Below are positions 11,397 through 23,260 of a stretch of 64,000 nucleotides of DNA, piece after piece. Source of the DNA: Theropithecus gelada (lineage: Eukaryota; Chordata; Mammalia; Primates; Cercopithecidae). Below the pieces are notes generated by a model that was not told the origin of the DNA, did not search any database, and was given only the letters and a program-made list of their open reading frames with translations. A program made the position numbers and the translations under genes. The stretch is from the NCBI RefSeq assembly GCF_003255815.1, contig NC_037672.1, positions 109,322,392-109,386,391 on the forward strand. Direction: 5' to 3'. Position 1 is the stretch's first letter; every line of letters starts with the position of its first letter.

Positions 11397-11702
11397 TTTT
11401 TTTTTTTTTTTTTTTTTTGAGGCGGAGTCTCGCTCTGTCGCCCAGGCTGGAGTGCAGCGGCGCGATCTCCGCTCACTGCAAGCTCCGCCTCCGGGTTCAC
11501 GCCATTCTCCTGCCTCAGCCTTCCGAGTAGCTGGGACTACAGGCGCCCGCCACCTCGCCGGGCTAGTATTTTTTACGTGTTTTTAGTAGAGACGGGGTTT
11601 CACCGTGTTAGCCAGGATGGTCTTGATCTCCTGACCTCGTGATCCGCCCGCCTCGGCCTGCCAAAGTGCTGGGATTACAGGCGTGAGCCACCGCGCCCAG
11701 CC
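11397..11702 (-). mobile_element. Young AluY of Old World monkey (YR-like) type
   Basis: A T-tract of about 22 bases is followed by a little-diverged antisense AluY. The variant CCGCCACCTCGCCGGGCTAG in the left-monomer region is characteristic, as I recall, of the cercopithecid AluYR group rather than human AluY. Target duplication GGTTTTGGA lies at 11388-11396 and 11703-11711. It overlaps the 3' target duplication of the preceding Alu, so this insertion came second. Confidence 0.94.
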
Positions 11703-11711
11703 GGTTTTGGA

Positions 11712-12611
11712 GTTTTATAATTAATTTGTCTAATTAAATTAGCATCACTTTGTCTCAAGTCATTAATACTGAAGGAGAATATTATAAAATCTTACATTTG
11801 CACAAACTAAAAATGGCATGCCATTGACATTTATATAATGTACTGATATAAAGATTTTACCTAAACTTGCCATTTGAAATGGCAGTGAGTTGGCAGCTCC
11901 ATGAATTATCCTCTCACAACTTCCCATTTGAAATGTGTTTATATGATAGAAATGATATTGCCACAATTTTGAAGAAATTTCTATAAATGATAAGGTTAAT
12001 CTAACTTATCAACTGTAAAGTCTAACAAAAAAAAATCTAACTTATAAAAAATAATTTCCTACCTGAAAAAATACAAGAAGAAAAATGTTATCTATTCATC
12101 GTCTCTTCATGGATTCAGAGCTCTTAGGACTGTATCTTTGCTCCAGACCATTATTACTCCCCACCCTGTCACAAAAAAATCACTCTGAGAGACGCATGCG
12201 ATTTTACCACACTCTCCACTGCTTTCCTGTTACAGTAATCACAGCCTTTGCCATCTGGCCCACAATTTTCCTCTCCATGTTAAACCCTGCCATCTGTCGG
12301 AAGGACTTCAGTGTCCCATCACTAACCCACCTTTCTCAGTTCCTTAGCCTGCTGGTTCCAAGTCACCTTTGCTTCCACATGCAACTCAACTACCCACAAC
12401 TAGATTTATACCTTAGTCTTAGTTACAACCACAAAGGCTCCACCTTCAAAAACACTTACGTATCCTGCTTTCTCACCATAACTGCTTCTCCTTCCGGCTT
12501 GCTTATTCAGCTACTCCTACAACGGTGCTTTGGCCTCATTAGATCACCAGACAGTTGATGGCTCTCCCAATATGTAAGAACTCTTCTTTCTTTACTGTTT
12601 TGTTATTGAAG
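11712..12611. other. Unassigned sequence
   Basis: Contains a 157-codon plus-strand frame at 12085-12558, the longest non-repeat frame in the window. It has no recognisable domain, a leucine/serine-rich translation and no sign of splice-linked neighbours, so I do not call it a gene. Confidence 0.45.
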
Positions 12612-12613
12612 TA

Positions 12614-13825
12614 CAATCATGCACCCCATAATGATGCTTCAGTCAACGATGGACTTCCCAAAATATAATGTAGCTGAAAAACTCCTTTCGCCTGGTGATA
12701 TCATAGCTGTCCTAATGTCACAGCACAACGTATTACTCGTGTCTGTGGTGATGCTGGCATAAACAAACCTATTGTGCTACCAGTTGTATAAAAGTATAAC
12801 ACATATAATTATCAACAGTATATAATTCTTGATAATAAGCAACAATGTTACTGGTTTATCTATTTACTATACCTTTATCATTATTTTAGAGTATACTCTT
12901 TCTACTTATTAAAAAGAAATTTAACTGTAAAACAGGCAGGTCCTTCAGGAGGTATCTAGAAGAAGGCATTGTTACCATAGGAGATGACAGCTCCGTGTGT
13001 GTTATTGCACCTGAAGACCTTCCAGTGGGACAAGATGTGGAGGTGGAGACGGTGATATTGATGATCCTGACCCTGCATAGGCCTAGGCTAGTGTATGTGT
13101 TTTTGTCTTGGTTATCAACAAAAGAGCTTAAAAAGTAAAAATAAAAGTAAACATTTTTAAATACAAAAAAAGTTTATAGAAAATGAGATAAAGCAGGAAA
13201 ATATTTTTTGTTCAGCTGTACCTGTGTTTGTGTTTTAAGTCTTATTACAAAGGAATCAAAACATTAAAAAAAGAAAAGTTTACAAAGTTAAAAAGTTAAG
13301 TAAGCTAGGGTTAATTTATTATTGAAGAAAGAAGAGTATTTTTTACAGATTTAGTATAGCCGAAGGGCACAGTGTTGGTAAAGTCTATAATAGTATACAG
13401 TAACACCCCAGTGTTGATAAAGTCTACAGTAGTATACAGTAATGCCCCAGGGTTGATAAAGTCTACAGTAGTGTACAGTAATGCCCTAGGCCTTCACATT
13501 CCCTCACCACTCACTCACTGACTCACCTGCAATAACTTGCATTCCTGCAAGCTCCATTCATGGTAAGTAACCTCTCCAGGTATACCATTTTTAATCTTTT
13601 ATACCATACTTTTACTAAACCATTTTTATGTTTAGACTCTCAAATACCACTGTGTTATAATTAATTGCCTATATTTAGTACAGTAACACGCTGTCTAGGT
13701 TTATAGCCTAGGAGGAATAGGCTATACTATGTAGCCCAAGTGTATAGTAGACTATACCGTCCAGGTGTGTATAAGTACCCTATGACATTCTCACAATGAC
13801 AAAATTGCCTAACAACACATTTCAT
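12614..13825 (+). mobile_element. Tigger/MER2-type DNA transposon relic
   Basis: The left end CAATCATGCACCCCATAATG, preceded by TA (12612-12613), matches the MER2-type terminal repeat of a TcMar-Tigger element. Inside, 12960-13080 keeps the 3' end of a transposase gene; GDDSS and APEDLPVGQDVEVE can be read before a 1-base deletion destroys the acidic C-terminus. The right side keeps the sub-terminal TAGCCTAGGAGGAATAGGCT block and CACAATGACAAAATTGCCTA, but stops near CACATTTCA, so the outer right terminal repeat (roughly 40 bp) is missing. The element is a large internal-deletion derivative that would have needed transposase in trans. Confidence 0.88.
13371..13487 (+). repeat. 39-bp tandem triplication inside the Tigger relic
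   Basis: Three consecutive 39-bp units (13371-13409, 13410-13448, 13449-13487) start AGTGTTGGTAAAGTC, AGTGTTGATAAAGTC and AGGGTTGATAAAGTC and each ends in a CCCC or CCCT after a TACAGTAA core. Units differ at a few positions, so the expansion is not recent. Confidence 0.95.
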
Positions 13826-15923
13826 ACATAGCAATAATAGCCAGCTGGAAGATATAAAGGGGAAAAATACTTCATTTACAACACCAATAAAAGAGATTTT
13901 AAAAAAATACTTAGTATGTAATTTAGCATTAGATCCAGCTTCATACAACAACTACAATAACAACAAATAAACAGTGACTTAGTCACACAGTGGTTATTGT
14001 TTAATACGAAAGGTCCCATGGTCCAATCCAAGACTGGAATAGCTGTTTTACATATCCCAGGGGTCCCAGGCTCCCTCCAGCTTTCTGCTCTGGCCCTGGT
14101 GTCCCATTCTTACTACAAGAAAGAAGAAAGAGAAGAGCATGCCCCTTGCTTGGAAAACAGTCCTCAAAATTGTTCATACCACCTCCACTCATATCCCACT
14201 GTCTAAAATTCAGTCATATGGCCAGGCTTAACTGCAAGAGAGGCTGTGAAATGTAGCCCTTGTTCTGAGTGGTCATACGCCAACTAAAATTCAGAGCTTC
14301 CACTATCGAGAAAGAAAAGGGGAAATGATACTGGGAGACAACTAGCAGTCTCTGTCACACATAAGAATAAGTTTAAGGAAAAAAAATATGTAATATCTAC
14401 TAAGAAATACTTTCAAATTGCCTGGGAGATACAAAATAAGATCTAAACAATTACAAAGCACACCACATTCTTGGGTGAGCAAAGAGAGATTTTACCTTGA
14501 TAATCCACAAAAAAAGGTCTAATAGCCATGAATTTGGATGCTTTAAGTAGTATAGCATAAATTTTCATAAAGCAAAACTGTTAAGTGTATGTGTAAATGG
14601 CAGAAACACAATTATAGTAGTAGATCTCAACCTTTGGCAAATCAAACAAAAATAAGACTATAATTATTTTTAACAGTAGAACAAATAACATCCAGATGGC
14701 AGCTAAGGTCATCTTTCTGTCAAAAATAAAATTGGCAAATGCCCCCATTACTTGTCTGGCAAAGGTTCAATGGCCTCCCCAAAACTTCTGGGAATCTCCA
14801 TGTCTTTCATTCTTGAGATTCCCTCTGGCCTCGTCCCTGCCCTCTGAATCTCATTAGCTCTTGCCTCCTGTCTCATTCCCCTTTATACATTCTGCATAGA
14901 CCCAGATGCAGGACACAGACCTTTTTCTTCATCTATCTAACAACAGCTCAAAAAGGCCTTTTTTGTTTATAGTCAAGTTAACTGAAAGTTTGGGGCAGAG
15001 GAGTGGGATTACAGCGCTGAGAAGCAAACTGCTTATAAACACACCCAGGCAGACTGTTCTTAGAAGTCTTTAGGCTTTGGCTACCACACTGCCACAAATT
15101 TCTCACTCAAATTCCTGGTAAGTCTAGCTTCTTGCCTTGTTACCTGGTTCCTGCTTGCCTTATGAATTCTGTCTTAACATTTTCCTGTTTATCTGTTTTC
15201 AGGTCTACCCCATTCTGCATCATCTCAGAAAATAAATTTTGCTTATTTTTTTAAATATTAGAGATAACTCCAACAAACAGCATGAGTGAAACATATCGGG
15301 GGGCTATAATATCACCATAATTCCCCTCAGACTCCATAGAGTCATGCAAAATAAACATATACTCAACAGTGCACTGCAGCCAGCTCATAGTTGTTCATAA
15401 AAGTGGATTATAAGATCTCTTCCCTACTCTCCATGCAGTGACTTCACATCAGTAGTTTGAAATCCTCAGAGTAAAAGTATTTACAATATAGAAGCTGGCA
15501 AACACTCCAAATTTCAGTGATTTTTTGTTTTGGCTTGGTTTGGGATTGAGGGTTTCTTTGTGGTTTTTAGTGAGATGTTTGTTTGAGGAGCCTGCTTACC
15601 AGCACAACACTGCCTAAATCTTAAGAAAACTGTGTTTAATGTGCAAATGAAATTCAAGTCTGTTGACTCATGTTCCTCCTACATGAGCCAGCTAAACCCT
15701 CCAAGGAAGTGATAAGAAGAGGGAGAGGACTCTAAGCAAAGATGACTCCATTGCTTGGATCCACACAGACCACAGGAACATGACACTCTGCCTATTCTAG
15801 TCCATGCAACAACATTGATTAAAACACTTGAGGCAACATGGATATGAAACTGTATAATTTAGTAACTTAAAATCATCAATTACACTGAACTGACCAGAGT
15901 TCAGTCCTGAGGACAAAGAAACA
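13826..15923. other. Unassigned sequence
   Basis: AT-rich with no named repeat and no supported frame. Small frames around 14000-14206 on both strands have no recognisable domain. Confidence 0.45.
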
Positions 15924-15940
15924 CTATTATACCACATTCT

Positions 15941-16268
15941 TTTTTTGTTGTTGTTGTTGTTGTTGTTGTTGTTTTTCTGAGATGGAGTTTCGCTCTTGTT
16001 GCCCAACAACAAGAGCTGGAGTGCAACAGCGCGATCTCAGCTCACTGCAACCTCTGCCTCCCAAGTTCAAGCCATTCTCCTGCCTCAGCCTCCCAAGTAG
16101 CTGGGATTACAGACATCTGCCGCCACACCCAGCTAATTTTTGTATTTTTAGTAGAGACGGGGTTTCACCATGTTGGCCAAGCTAGTCTTGAACTCCTGAC
16201 CTCAGATGATCCGCCCACCTTGGCCTCCCAAAGTGCTTGGATTATAGGTGTGAGCCATCATGCCCGGC
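15941..16268 (-). mobile_element. Alu (S-like) with a (TTG)n tail and a hairpin insertion
   Basis: The antisense tail has become a TTG microsatellite (about 15946-15973), followed by CTGAGATGGAGTTTCGCTC and a complete Alu ending TCATGCCCGG. A perfect 17-bp target duplication (CTATTATACCACATTCT) is at 15924-15940 and 16269-16285. At 16002-16015 the usual CCCAGGCTGG is interrupted by about 10 extra bases, creating a 9-bp perfect inverted repeat with the preceding CTCTTGTTG. Confidence 0.97.
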
Positions 16269-16285
16269 CTATTATACCACATTCT

Positions 16286-17799
16286 AAAGTGAGGCACTAG
16301 GGATTAATATCTCTCACATGATCTAGTGAAAAGTAACCCCCAGCCTGTCCCCATCCAGGTCCACCCCAACCAGCTATATAAGGAGAAGACTGGAGGGAGA
16401 GAGGAAAGGGTTGCTAAAGTCACTGGGTTTGTGTGGACTATAGTTTTCATGGAAAAAGGTACTACCCAGCCCTTAAGCCAAGGTGGCAGGAAGGGATTTG
16501 ACGATTACTGAATGGGATTTGACGATTACTGAATAGAATTCTTACTGCCTTCAAGATGAGCGACTACCTTGCATTTGGAGAAAGACTATACTATCTATCT
16601 CCTAGGACTTGCTGACCATTCCCTGTGAATTAAAGAGAGAAGACGTCAGACTAAGAAAGAGGAAGACAGCACAGCAGCTAAGTTAACATATGCGATGGTA
16701 AGAGTGTGTGAGTTTCTTATAGGTCCAAGGACACCAGAAAAGGAGCTAGTCTCGAGTCCTTTTTGCCAATTCCTCATCCAAGAGACTATCCTCCAGGCAA
16801 AGGGGCTCCAGCAGGGGGAGGCTGTAGGATCCACCACTGTGGATAGGAGCTGAGTGGAAGGAATTACAAGCACTTGTGCCAAAGAAGATGCTCCTTGCAA
16901 CAAAACTGAGCCATAGGAAATTCTCACAGGACAGGGCAAAAAACTCACATACACCTTCCATAAGAACAATTCTTTAAATGCCTGCACACGAAGATGCCAT
17001 CAGGAGAAGCCTCTCAAGATTATTAGCAGAAGAGCAACATAAACCTGCATGAGCCAACAAAGGAAGAAGCACAAGTACCCCTGGGTAAAGCAGATTGGCA
17101 TTCCGGCACTTTCTTTCTTCCTGTTGTCCCCAAACACAGAAGTTAGAGTCTGGATGAGGGGTAAAGGTGAGGGAGCACAAGAACAGGCCAAGTTAATCTC
17201 CCTACTCAAAAACCCTTGAAACATGGCATTAAGTCGTGACTTGATATGGGAAAGCTTTAGATCAAGAATGAGAGGGGAACTTTAAACTTGATTGCGTTGA
17301 GTTTTTAAATCTAAGAGTGTTCAAAGATCCTAAATCTGTCTGCAAGGTCCTTAAAGAAAGAAATAGAGGATTTGATAAATATTGAAAGCAGTGATTAGAG
17401 AAACACAAAAAATTTCATGTTTATATTCCACACAGTTGAGATCCACTTCTTTAAAGACACAGCTTATTTGGATTTACCCAAAACAGAAACTCAAACAAAA
17501 CTTGCTTCCTTTGTTTCTTTTCTTCTCTCCTCCCAGTTCCCTGTCAGTGCTCCTTCAGGGAAATCTAATGTGACATGGCTCCCCATGGGTTGATGCTGGC
17601 TTATGCTACTCTTCTAGCTAATACTGACAGTCTGTTGATGGTGACATCTCCTGTGAAAGGCACTGCAAGAGGTAATCTCTTGCCAAGGGTACCTGTGAGT
17701 GCTTCACCCTAGCCTGGGGCTCAGCTCTCTGGCAAGGCAGATCAAGCCAGTACTTCCAGATCCTTTCATTGGCATGTCTTTGTATAATGGTCATTGCGG
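16286..17799. other. Unassigned sequence, partly GC-richer
   Basis: No named repeat. Around 16650-17220 the sequence is less AT-rich and holds overlapping minus-strand frames up to 113 codons (16646-16987), none with a recognisable domain. An exact 21-bp tandem duplication lies at 16493-16534. Confidence 0.4.
16493..16534 (+). repeat. 21-bp exact tandem duplication
   Basis: Two identical 21-bp units beginning GGGATTTGACG and ending ACTGAAT lie head to tail at 16493-16513 and 16514-16534. Confidence 0.97.
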
Positions 17800-18142
17800 T
17801 GTCTTAGTTCATGTGTGCTGCTATAACAAAATACCTGAGACTGGGTAATTTATAAAAAGATAGAAATGTGCTTCTCAGAGTTTTGGAGGATGTAAGTTCA
17901 AGATCAAAGCACTGACATTTGGAATCTGGGGAAGTCCTCCTTGTTGGTCCTCACATGGCCAAAAAGCAAAAGGGTAAAAAGGGCCAAACTCACCCCCTTT
18001 TATAAGAGCACCTAATCACATTCATGAGGGCAGAGACCTCATGACTTAATCACCAACCCACAGGTTCCACCTTTTAATACTACCATGGGAATTAAGTTTC
18101 AACATGAATTTGGGGAAGGACGCCATCATTCAAACCGTAGCA
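17800..18142 (-). mobile_element. Solitary MaLR LTR (MST/MLT1-like)
   Basis: Read on the plus strand, the segment starts TGTCTTAGTTCATGTG, then GCTATAACAAAATACCTGAG and ACTGGGTAATTTATAAA, an AAGTTCAAGATCAAAGC block, CATTCATGAGGGCAGAGACC and CCACCTTTTAATACTACC, and ends ACCGTAGCA. This is the reverse complement of an ERVL-MaLR LTR. Both ends keep TG...CA. The target duplication is not recognisable and there is no internal region. Confidence 0.85.
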
Positions 18143-18903
18143 TATGATAAGTGGTTTGGTGCCTTAGGCTAGCTCTCATCTGTCACTTATGCAATCATTC
18201 CTTGATGATAAATCCAATGTTAGTTGATTTACTCCCAAGTCTGTGCAAAAGATATTATATACTGCTACAGTAATGCAAAGAACCAAACATTTGTTTTCTA
18301 CAATAAACACAAGTTGGTACTAACTGGTTTATCTTTTTTTGTTCACTTTCCATGTACTTACAGTCCTGTAAGGTTTTTTTTCTTATTATTTTAACTCAAA
18401 AATTGTTTCCCTCAAATTGCAGGCTACTTATTTTTAAAATATTATTTAAACTTAAATACATATTATTGCAAACTTTACTTTTCATCATTTTACTTCTCAA
18501 CAAAGACAAGGTCTCTAACCTCTCCCTCCACTCAAATTGCCACTCTCAAACCTCATTATTTATTTGCACCGCATTAGCTCTCTACAAGTCCAAAGTCTGG
18601 ATAATATGTTTTGATAAGCAAATGGCCCAACACTTTGAGTTGAACATAGAATAACTGATAGAAACTTTGAAAGTTCAGCCTTTCTTCTCTCCTCCTACAC
18701 CAATCTCTTTTCCCAATAAAATGAATAACATCATTCTTGCCCTCTCTCAGAAAACTAAAGGAGTTGCAATTGTTTTATTTTGTTTTAAATAACCACCCCG
18801 CCTCCAATATAAGTAGGCATATTGGAGGATCCAAATGAAGAAGTAATAGGCCAAATTCACTGAGTAAACACAGCTAAGGGTGAGGAGGTATATCCATATA
18901 ATC
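18143..18903. other. Unassigned AT-rich sequence
   Basis: No named repeat. The 100-codon frame at 18352-18654 is AT-driven and has no recognisable domain. Confidence 0.5.
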
Positions 18904-19206
18904 TTTTTTTTTTTTTTTTTTTTTTTGAGAAGGAGTCTCATTCTGTTGCCCAGGCTGGAGTGCAGTGGTGCGATCTCTGCTCACTGCAACCTCCGGTCCC
19001 TGGGTTCAAGTTATTCTCCTGCCTCAGCCTCCTAAGTAGCTGGGATTACAGACACCCACCACCACGCCCGGCTAATTTTTGTATTTTTAGTAGAGACGGG
19101 GTTTCACCACGTTGGTCAGGCTGGTCTCAAACTCCTGACCTCGTGATCCACCCACCTCGGCCTCCCAAAGTGCTGAAATTACAAGCATGAGCCACCATGC
19201 CCGGCT
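18904..19206 (-). mobile_element. Alu (S-like), full length
   Basis: Antisense Alu with a ~23-base T-tract, GAGAAGGAGTCTCATTCTGT, both monomers, and a 5' end read as CACCATGCCCGGC. A short target duplication TATAATC is visible at 18897-18903 and 19209-19215. Confidence 0.95.
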
Positions 19207-19919
19207 TGTATAATCATTTTTTTAAAAATTTTTGAATTTGTGTCTTTAGGCCAAATATGTGCTCTTCCTCTTACTTCATTGACACCTCTCTTTATTGAAT
19301 TATATCTGGCTGTTGAGCACTTTCATGTCAATGTCCTGACTTCTAAAAGTGTTTGGGTTGACCTGAAACAAATATTGAATGTATAGATGCATATATATGT
19401 ATGTCTTGCATCAAGAAGGAATATGTCTTCTTTTCAAACCCCCATAAAATGTTTGTAAATATTGTTTCAAGAATGGACAAACAAATCAACAGAACAACAG
19501 AGACCAAAAACTTCATGAAACCATTATATATATATATATCTATATATATGAATGAATCATTACAAACTAATGCATGCAGATGAATTATCCAAATGTTCTG
19601 AGGAAATTATACTTCTAGGAACAGATTAAGTTGGATTGCAATTTTAAAATGCCATTCAAGAAAATAAATTTAATTTAAAAATAAAAGCAGAAAACAAATG
19701 TAAATTGACAACTATTTAACTGATCTCAGAATAAATAAGAGCTTTCTAAACTGGGGGAAAAAATTATATTCCTCATTAGGAAATTCTAAACTACCTATGT
19801 ACAATTTGAAGACCTCTGAAGAGCAAAGCCTCAGCATAAGATTGTAAGACAATTCAAACTGAGAATATCATTTATATCCACACTGACAGATATTTAATAA
19901 TATTTTCTATATTAAAAAC
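19207..19919. other. Unassigned AT-rich sequence with a short TA tract
   Basis: Contains a TA-rich stretch at about 19524-19549. No named repeat or gene. Confidence 0.5.
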
Positions 19920-20560
19920 TCACTCAAACTCATAATGGAGACACTAAAACTTAGACTGAAAATAGATATGAATAGAAAATTCACAGAAGATGGCATATAA
20001 ATTATTAAGATATGAAATAAAATATTCCAGTTATTAATAAATAGAAATACCAATTAAAACAAACAGACAATACTATGTTTTCTAAGTTGTCCCTTTTTAA
20101 AGATAACATTTAGTGCTGCCGTGAGTGTATTGAGAAGAATCGCTCACACACACCTGGTGGGAAGATAAACTGGTATAAACTCTCTGGAAAATAATTAGAC
20201 AACATGAACAAAAATTAACAAATAGATTGCAATTTAACCCAAAGGAAATAGGCAGAAACAAGAATGAAGATGTATATTGAAAGAATTTCGTACTAGGTTA
20301 TACAGAAAAACAAATCTTGGATACAACCTAACTTTGAATAATAGAAAAATAATTAAACAAATAATTTTTGAAGAATTTACATGTGATTAAATTAACATGC
20401 AAGTGTTTTAACGTAGCATTAGGTGGAAAAGTATATGTATTCCTGTGTTTCAATTCAGACAAATTCTAAATCACACTAAAAAACACAAAGAAAATGAAAC
20501 AATATAATTAACTACCTTAATTATATTTAGGTAGTACTGTTACAAAAGTTGAACTTTCTC
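19920..20560 (+). mobile_element. Ancient L1M ORF2/3'-UTR fragment
   Basis: Follows the order of the old L1 ORF2 end in sense: AAATACCAATTAAAAC, a weakly conserved CACCTGGTGGGAAGATAAAC block, ACTCTCTGGAAAATAATT, CAATTTAACCCAAAGGAAAT, then TTGGATACAACCTAACTTTG. The fragment is highly diverged and its frame is destroyed. Confidence 0.65.
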
Positions 20561-20744
20561 CTCAAAGTGGCTCAATATTTTCTAAATTTTGTAATGCACA
20601 TGTATTATAAAAAGTTTTAAAAGTGCTCTTTGAACACTGACCATATTTTTTAATAGTTTGGAAATATCTCATGAAAACACTTAAAATATATCCCAATGAG
20701 CCTGGCACAGCTGCACAGAGTTCAAATCTGCAGTATCTATTGCA

Positions 20745-20880
20745 AGACTAGAGACAGGCAGAAGGGCAATGAATTTTCCTGCACCTGAGAAGCATACAGT
20801 CTAGTAAAGAAACAGACAAGAACGTCAACTACTAGAATACAACCTGCTAAATGCGATAACTGAGACATTCAGGTGGAAGT
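20745..20880 (-). mobile_element. Possible L2 fragment
   Basis: GAAGCATACAGTCTAGTAAA followed by GAAACAGACAAGAACG resembles the common L2 antisense block (a 'gagcttacattctag...gagacagacaa' pattern). The match is short and diverged. Confidence 0.45.
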
Positions 20881-20889
20881 ACAGTCAAA

Positions 20890-21327
20890 AGACAGTTAAT
20901 TCAACAGCAAAGGCATGGAAACAACCTAAATGCCCATCAGTGATAGACTGATGTTGTACATATACACCATGGAATACTATGCAGCCATAAGAAAGCGTGA
21001 GATCATGTCCTTTGCAGGGACATGGATGGAGCCGGAGGCTATTATTCTCAGCAAACTAATACAGAAATAAAATCCCCAAATACCATATGTTCTTCTTATA
21101 AGTGGGACCTAAATGATGAGAACACATGGACACATAGAAGAGCGGACAACACTCACTGGGGCCTGTCAGAGAGTGGAGGGTGGGAGGAAGGAGAGGATCA
21201 GGAAAAATAACTAATGGGTACTAGGCTGAATACCTGGGTGATGAGATAATCTGAACAACAAACCCCCATGATGCAAGTTTACCTATGTAACAAACCTGCA
21301 CATGTGCCCCTGAACTTAATAGTAAGT
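20890..21327 (+). mobile_element. Primate L1 3' end, 5'-truncated
   Basis: Little-diverged sense L1: GGAAACAACCTAAATGCCC, CATGGAATACTATGCAGCC, CATGTCCTTTGCAGGGACAT, GAGAACACATGGACACATAG, and the 3' UTR run CCTATGTAACAAACCTGCAC through CCCCTGAACTTAATAG. About 430 bp survive, covering the ORF2 C-terminus and 3' UTR. A T-run, not an A-tail, follows the end (about 21328-21338), which is unusual. Confidence 0.93.
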
Positions 21328-21338
21328 TTTTTTTTTTA

Positions 21339-23170
21339 AGTGAATTCACCCCAGAGAAAGGAGGGTGCATGATTGGAAAAATTTCCAAGGAGAAAGGAAC
21401 CTTTGATCTGACTCATTCTTCTCTTCTCCCTCACTCTTTCTTTTCTTCTCAAAGTAGGTTAGAGACGGAGGAGACACAGTTTTAAAGAGATAGAGCCTTT
21501 AAAATAGGGAAACAAAGTCATGTTATGAGGGGTTGTTAAAATCAGCTGGAGAAGGGATTTTTTATTTTTATTATCTCAACTCTGAGAACTCTGAAAATCT
21601 AAGGCCCCTTCCTGATACATAGAGGGGGAAATACCACCCTGATCCACCCTGGTAGAACTAGAAGTGGAAAGTGTTGAGGATTCTGCTGTGTCTCAGGCAT
21701 GGAATTTCGATCCTGGTGGGGGATGTGGCAGAGAGAGATTCTTCAAGAAAAGAGAAGCTGCACAGCTGCAAAGAGTGAAATGCGAGACTGACATCCTCCA
21801 GAAGTTACTCTTTTCCAGAAGCAGGAGCCAGCCAATGACTGAACAGTGATACACAGGGCCAGCTATTTCCACCCAATGTGTGCTCCTCTGGAGAGCAGTC
21901 ATGGCTCCTGACCTCCCTATTGGGCTCCATCAGATGGCATCGCAATCTGATGATTTCCCCACCCATTTCTGCGTTCTTCCCTCTTGCACTCCTACTCAGT
22001 CTCTATATTTGCTTCTCAGAGAACCCAGTGATCACAGGCAAGGTAAGTCCAAAAAGTCCAGAGAAGTGCAGGCAAAGAAGAGAAGAGAAAAGAAAAGAGA
22101 CAGAACCAGAGATAAAAAGAGAAATGTTGGCCTCTCATGGGATGAACTTGACCAATAGTAATACAATTTTCTTTCTGGAAATGTTATGTTAGCTGTTGCA
22201 GGCTTTAATAAGAAGCACACAAGAGACATGCAGTGAGGTGACAGCATGTATAGCAATCAGGAGGAATGAGACCATTAGAGAACTGGCACCAACTGGTTGG
22301 TTTGGATGAATAAAAAAAAAAAGTGTATATTGGGACACAAAAAAATTCAGACTGGAGACTTAGGAGCTAGACCATGGGGAATGCTGTATCCTTTGTCAAG
22401 TAAATGAGTACATTTCCTTACAACTTTCTTAAATACCTTCTTTTGACCTCCATTATTACTATAATCCTATGCAAGGACAATGGGATTACATAAAAATCCT
22501 GAGTGAAATTTATTAATACAATACTTTCAGTGAATATTGGAAACAAAATCAAATATCAGAGAGGAAGCATGCATTTTCCTGCTAGAACATCCACTTATCC
22601 TTGTGTCTGGCAGACTATTAACTCCAGTAATCACAAAACAGGTGGCAATTTGAGCACATATAAGATTTAGTTAAGATAAGTATTTAAAGGTTTTTATCGC
22701 CAGTGTGCTCTCAGACGATAACAATTTCTCTGTGATGTGGTGTCTCCCAGATCAAAGTTTCCAGATGTCTTTACAAAACTGTAGGGAACCATTTATCCAG
22801 AGAGCTCTTCTTTCCTGTGACATAAGTTCGCCTTTCAGACATGTCACAATCACTTAACCATGACTCACAACCACTTTGTGTGGACACCTACATGAAATTG
22901 ATTGTTGTTTACAAGGCTTTGGAACTAGGCTAGTTCCTCATGGCCTTTACTTTGCTGTTATCTATCAGACAATGACAAGACGGTAAGTACATAAATTCAT
23001 TTTGTTTCAAGTGTTACAAAGAACAAAAAAGGCCAAATAGCCCATAAGGTAGTCTCCTAAATGGATATTTTCCGGTGATATCCCATGGCCCTCACTGGTT
23101 GACACTGCCCTATAAAACATTCCTACAACAGATGTCTGTGTCTATGGTAATGACCCAGATGGGCTTAGGC
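21339..23170. other. Unassigned sequence
   Basis: No named repeat. Overlapping frames near 21664-22192 (up to 104 codons) on both strands have no recognisable domain, and their purine-rich composition explains the openness. The region 22690-22990 is less AT-rich and more complex than its flanks. Confidence 0.4.
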
Positions 23171-23174
23171 TGAG

Positions 23175-23260
23175 AATTGCTTGAAAGCAAGGGTTTTGTC
23201 TTATTCTTCTTTGTGTCTGTAGTGCCTACAGTGACCAGTAGATGGAAATTGTTGGTTCGC
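23175..23260 (+). mobile_element. L2-type 3' fragment
   Basis: GAAAGCAAGGGTTTTGTCTT, then TTCTTTGTGTCTGTAGTGCC and CAGTAGATGG follow the standard L2 3' end order. It is short but ordered. Confidence 0.6.

Noticed and set aside
11392..11586. Frames rich in Alu-type peptides here and at 16, 19, 32, 40, 44 and 51 kb
   Set aside because: All are translations of Alu consensus (for example QAGVQW and SLPSSWDYR motifs), not genes.
12085..12558. 157-codon plus-strand frame as a possible gene
   Set aside because: No domain, no splice-linked context, no codon bias visible, and a chance frame of this size is plausible in 64 kb of six-frame search.
19524..19549. TA tract as a promoter element
   Set aside because: Short simple repeat in AT-rich DNA with no transcript context.
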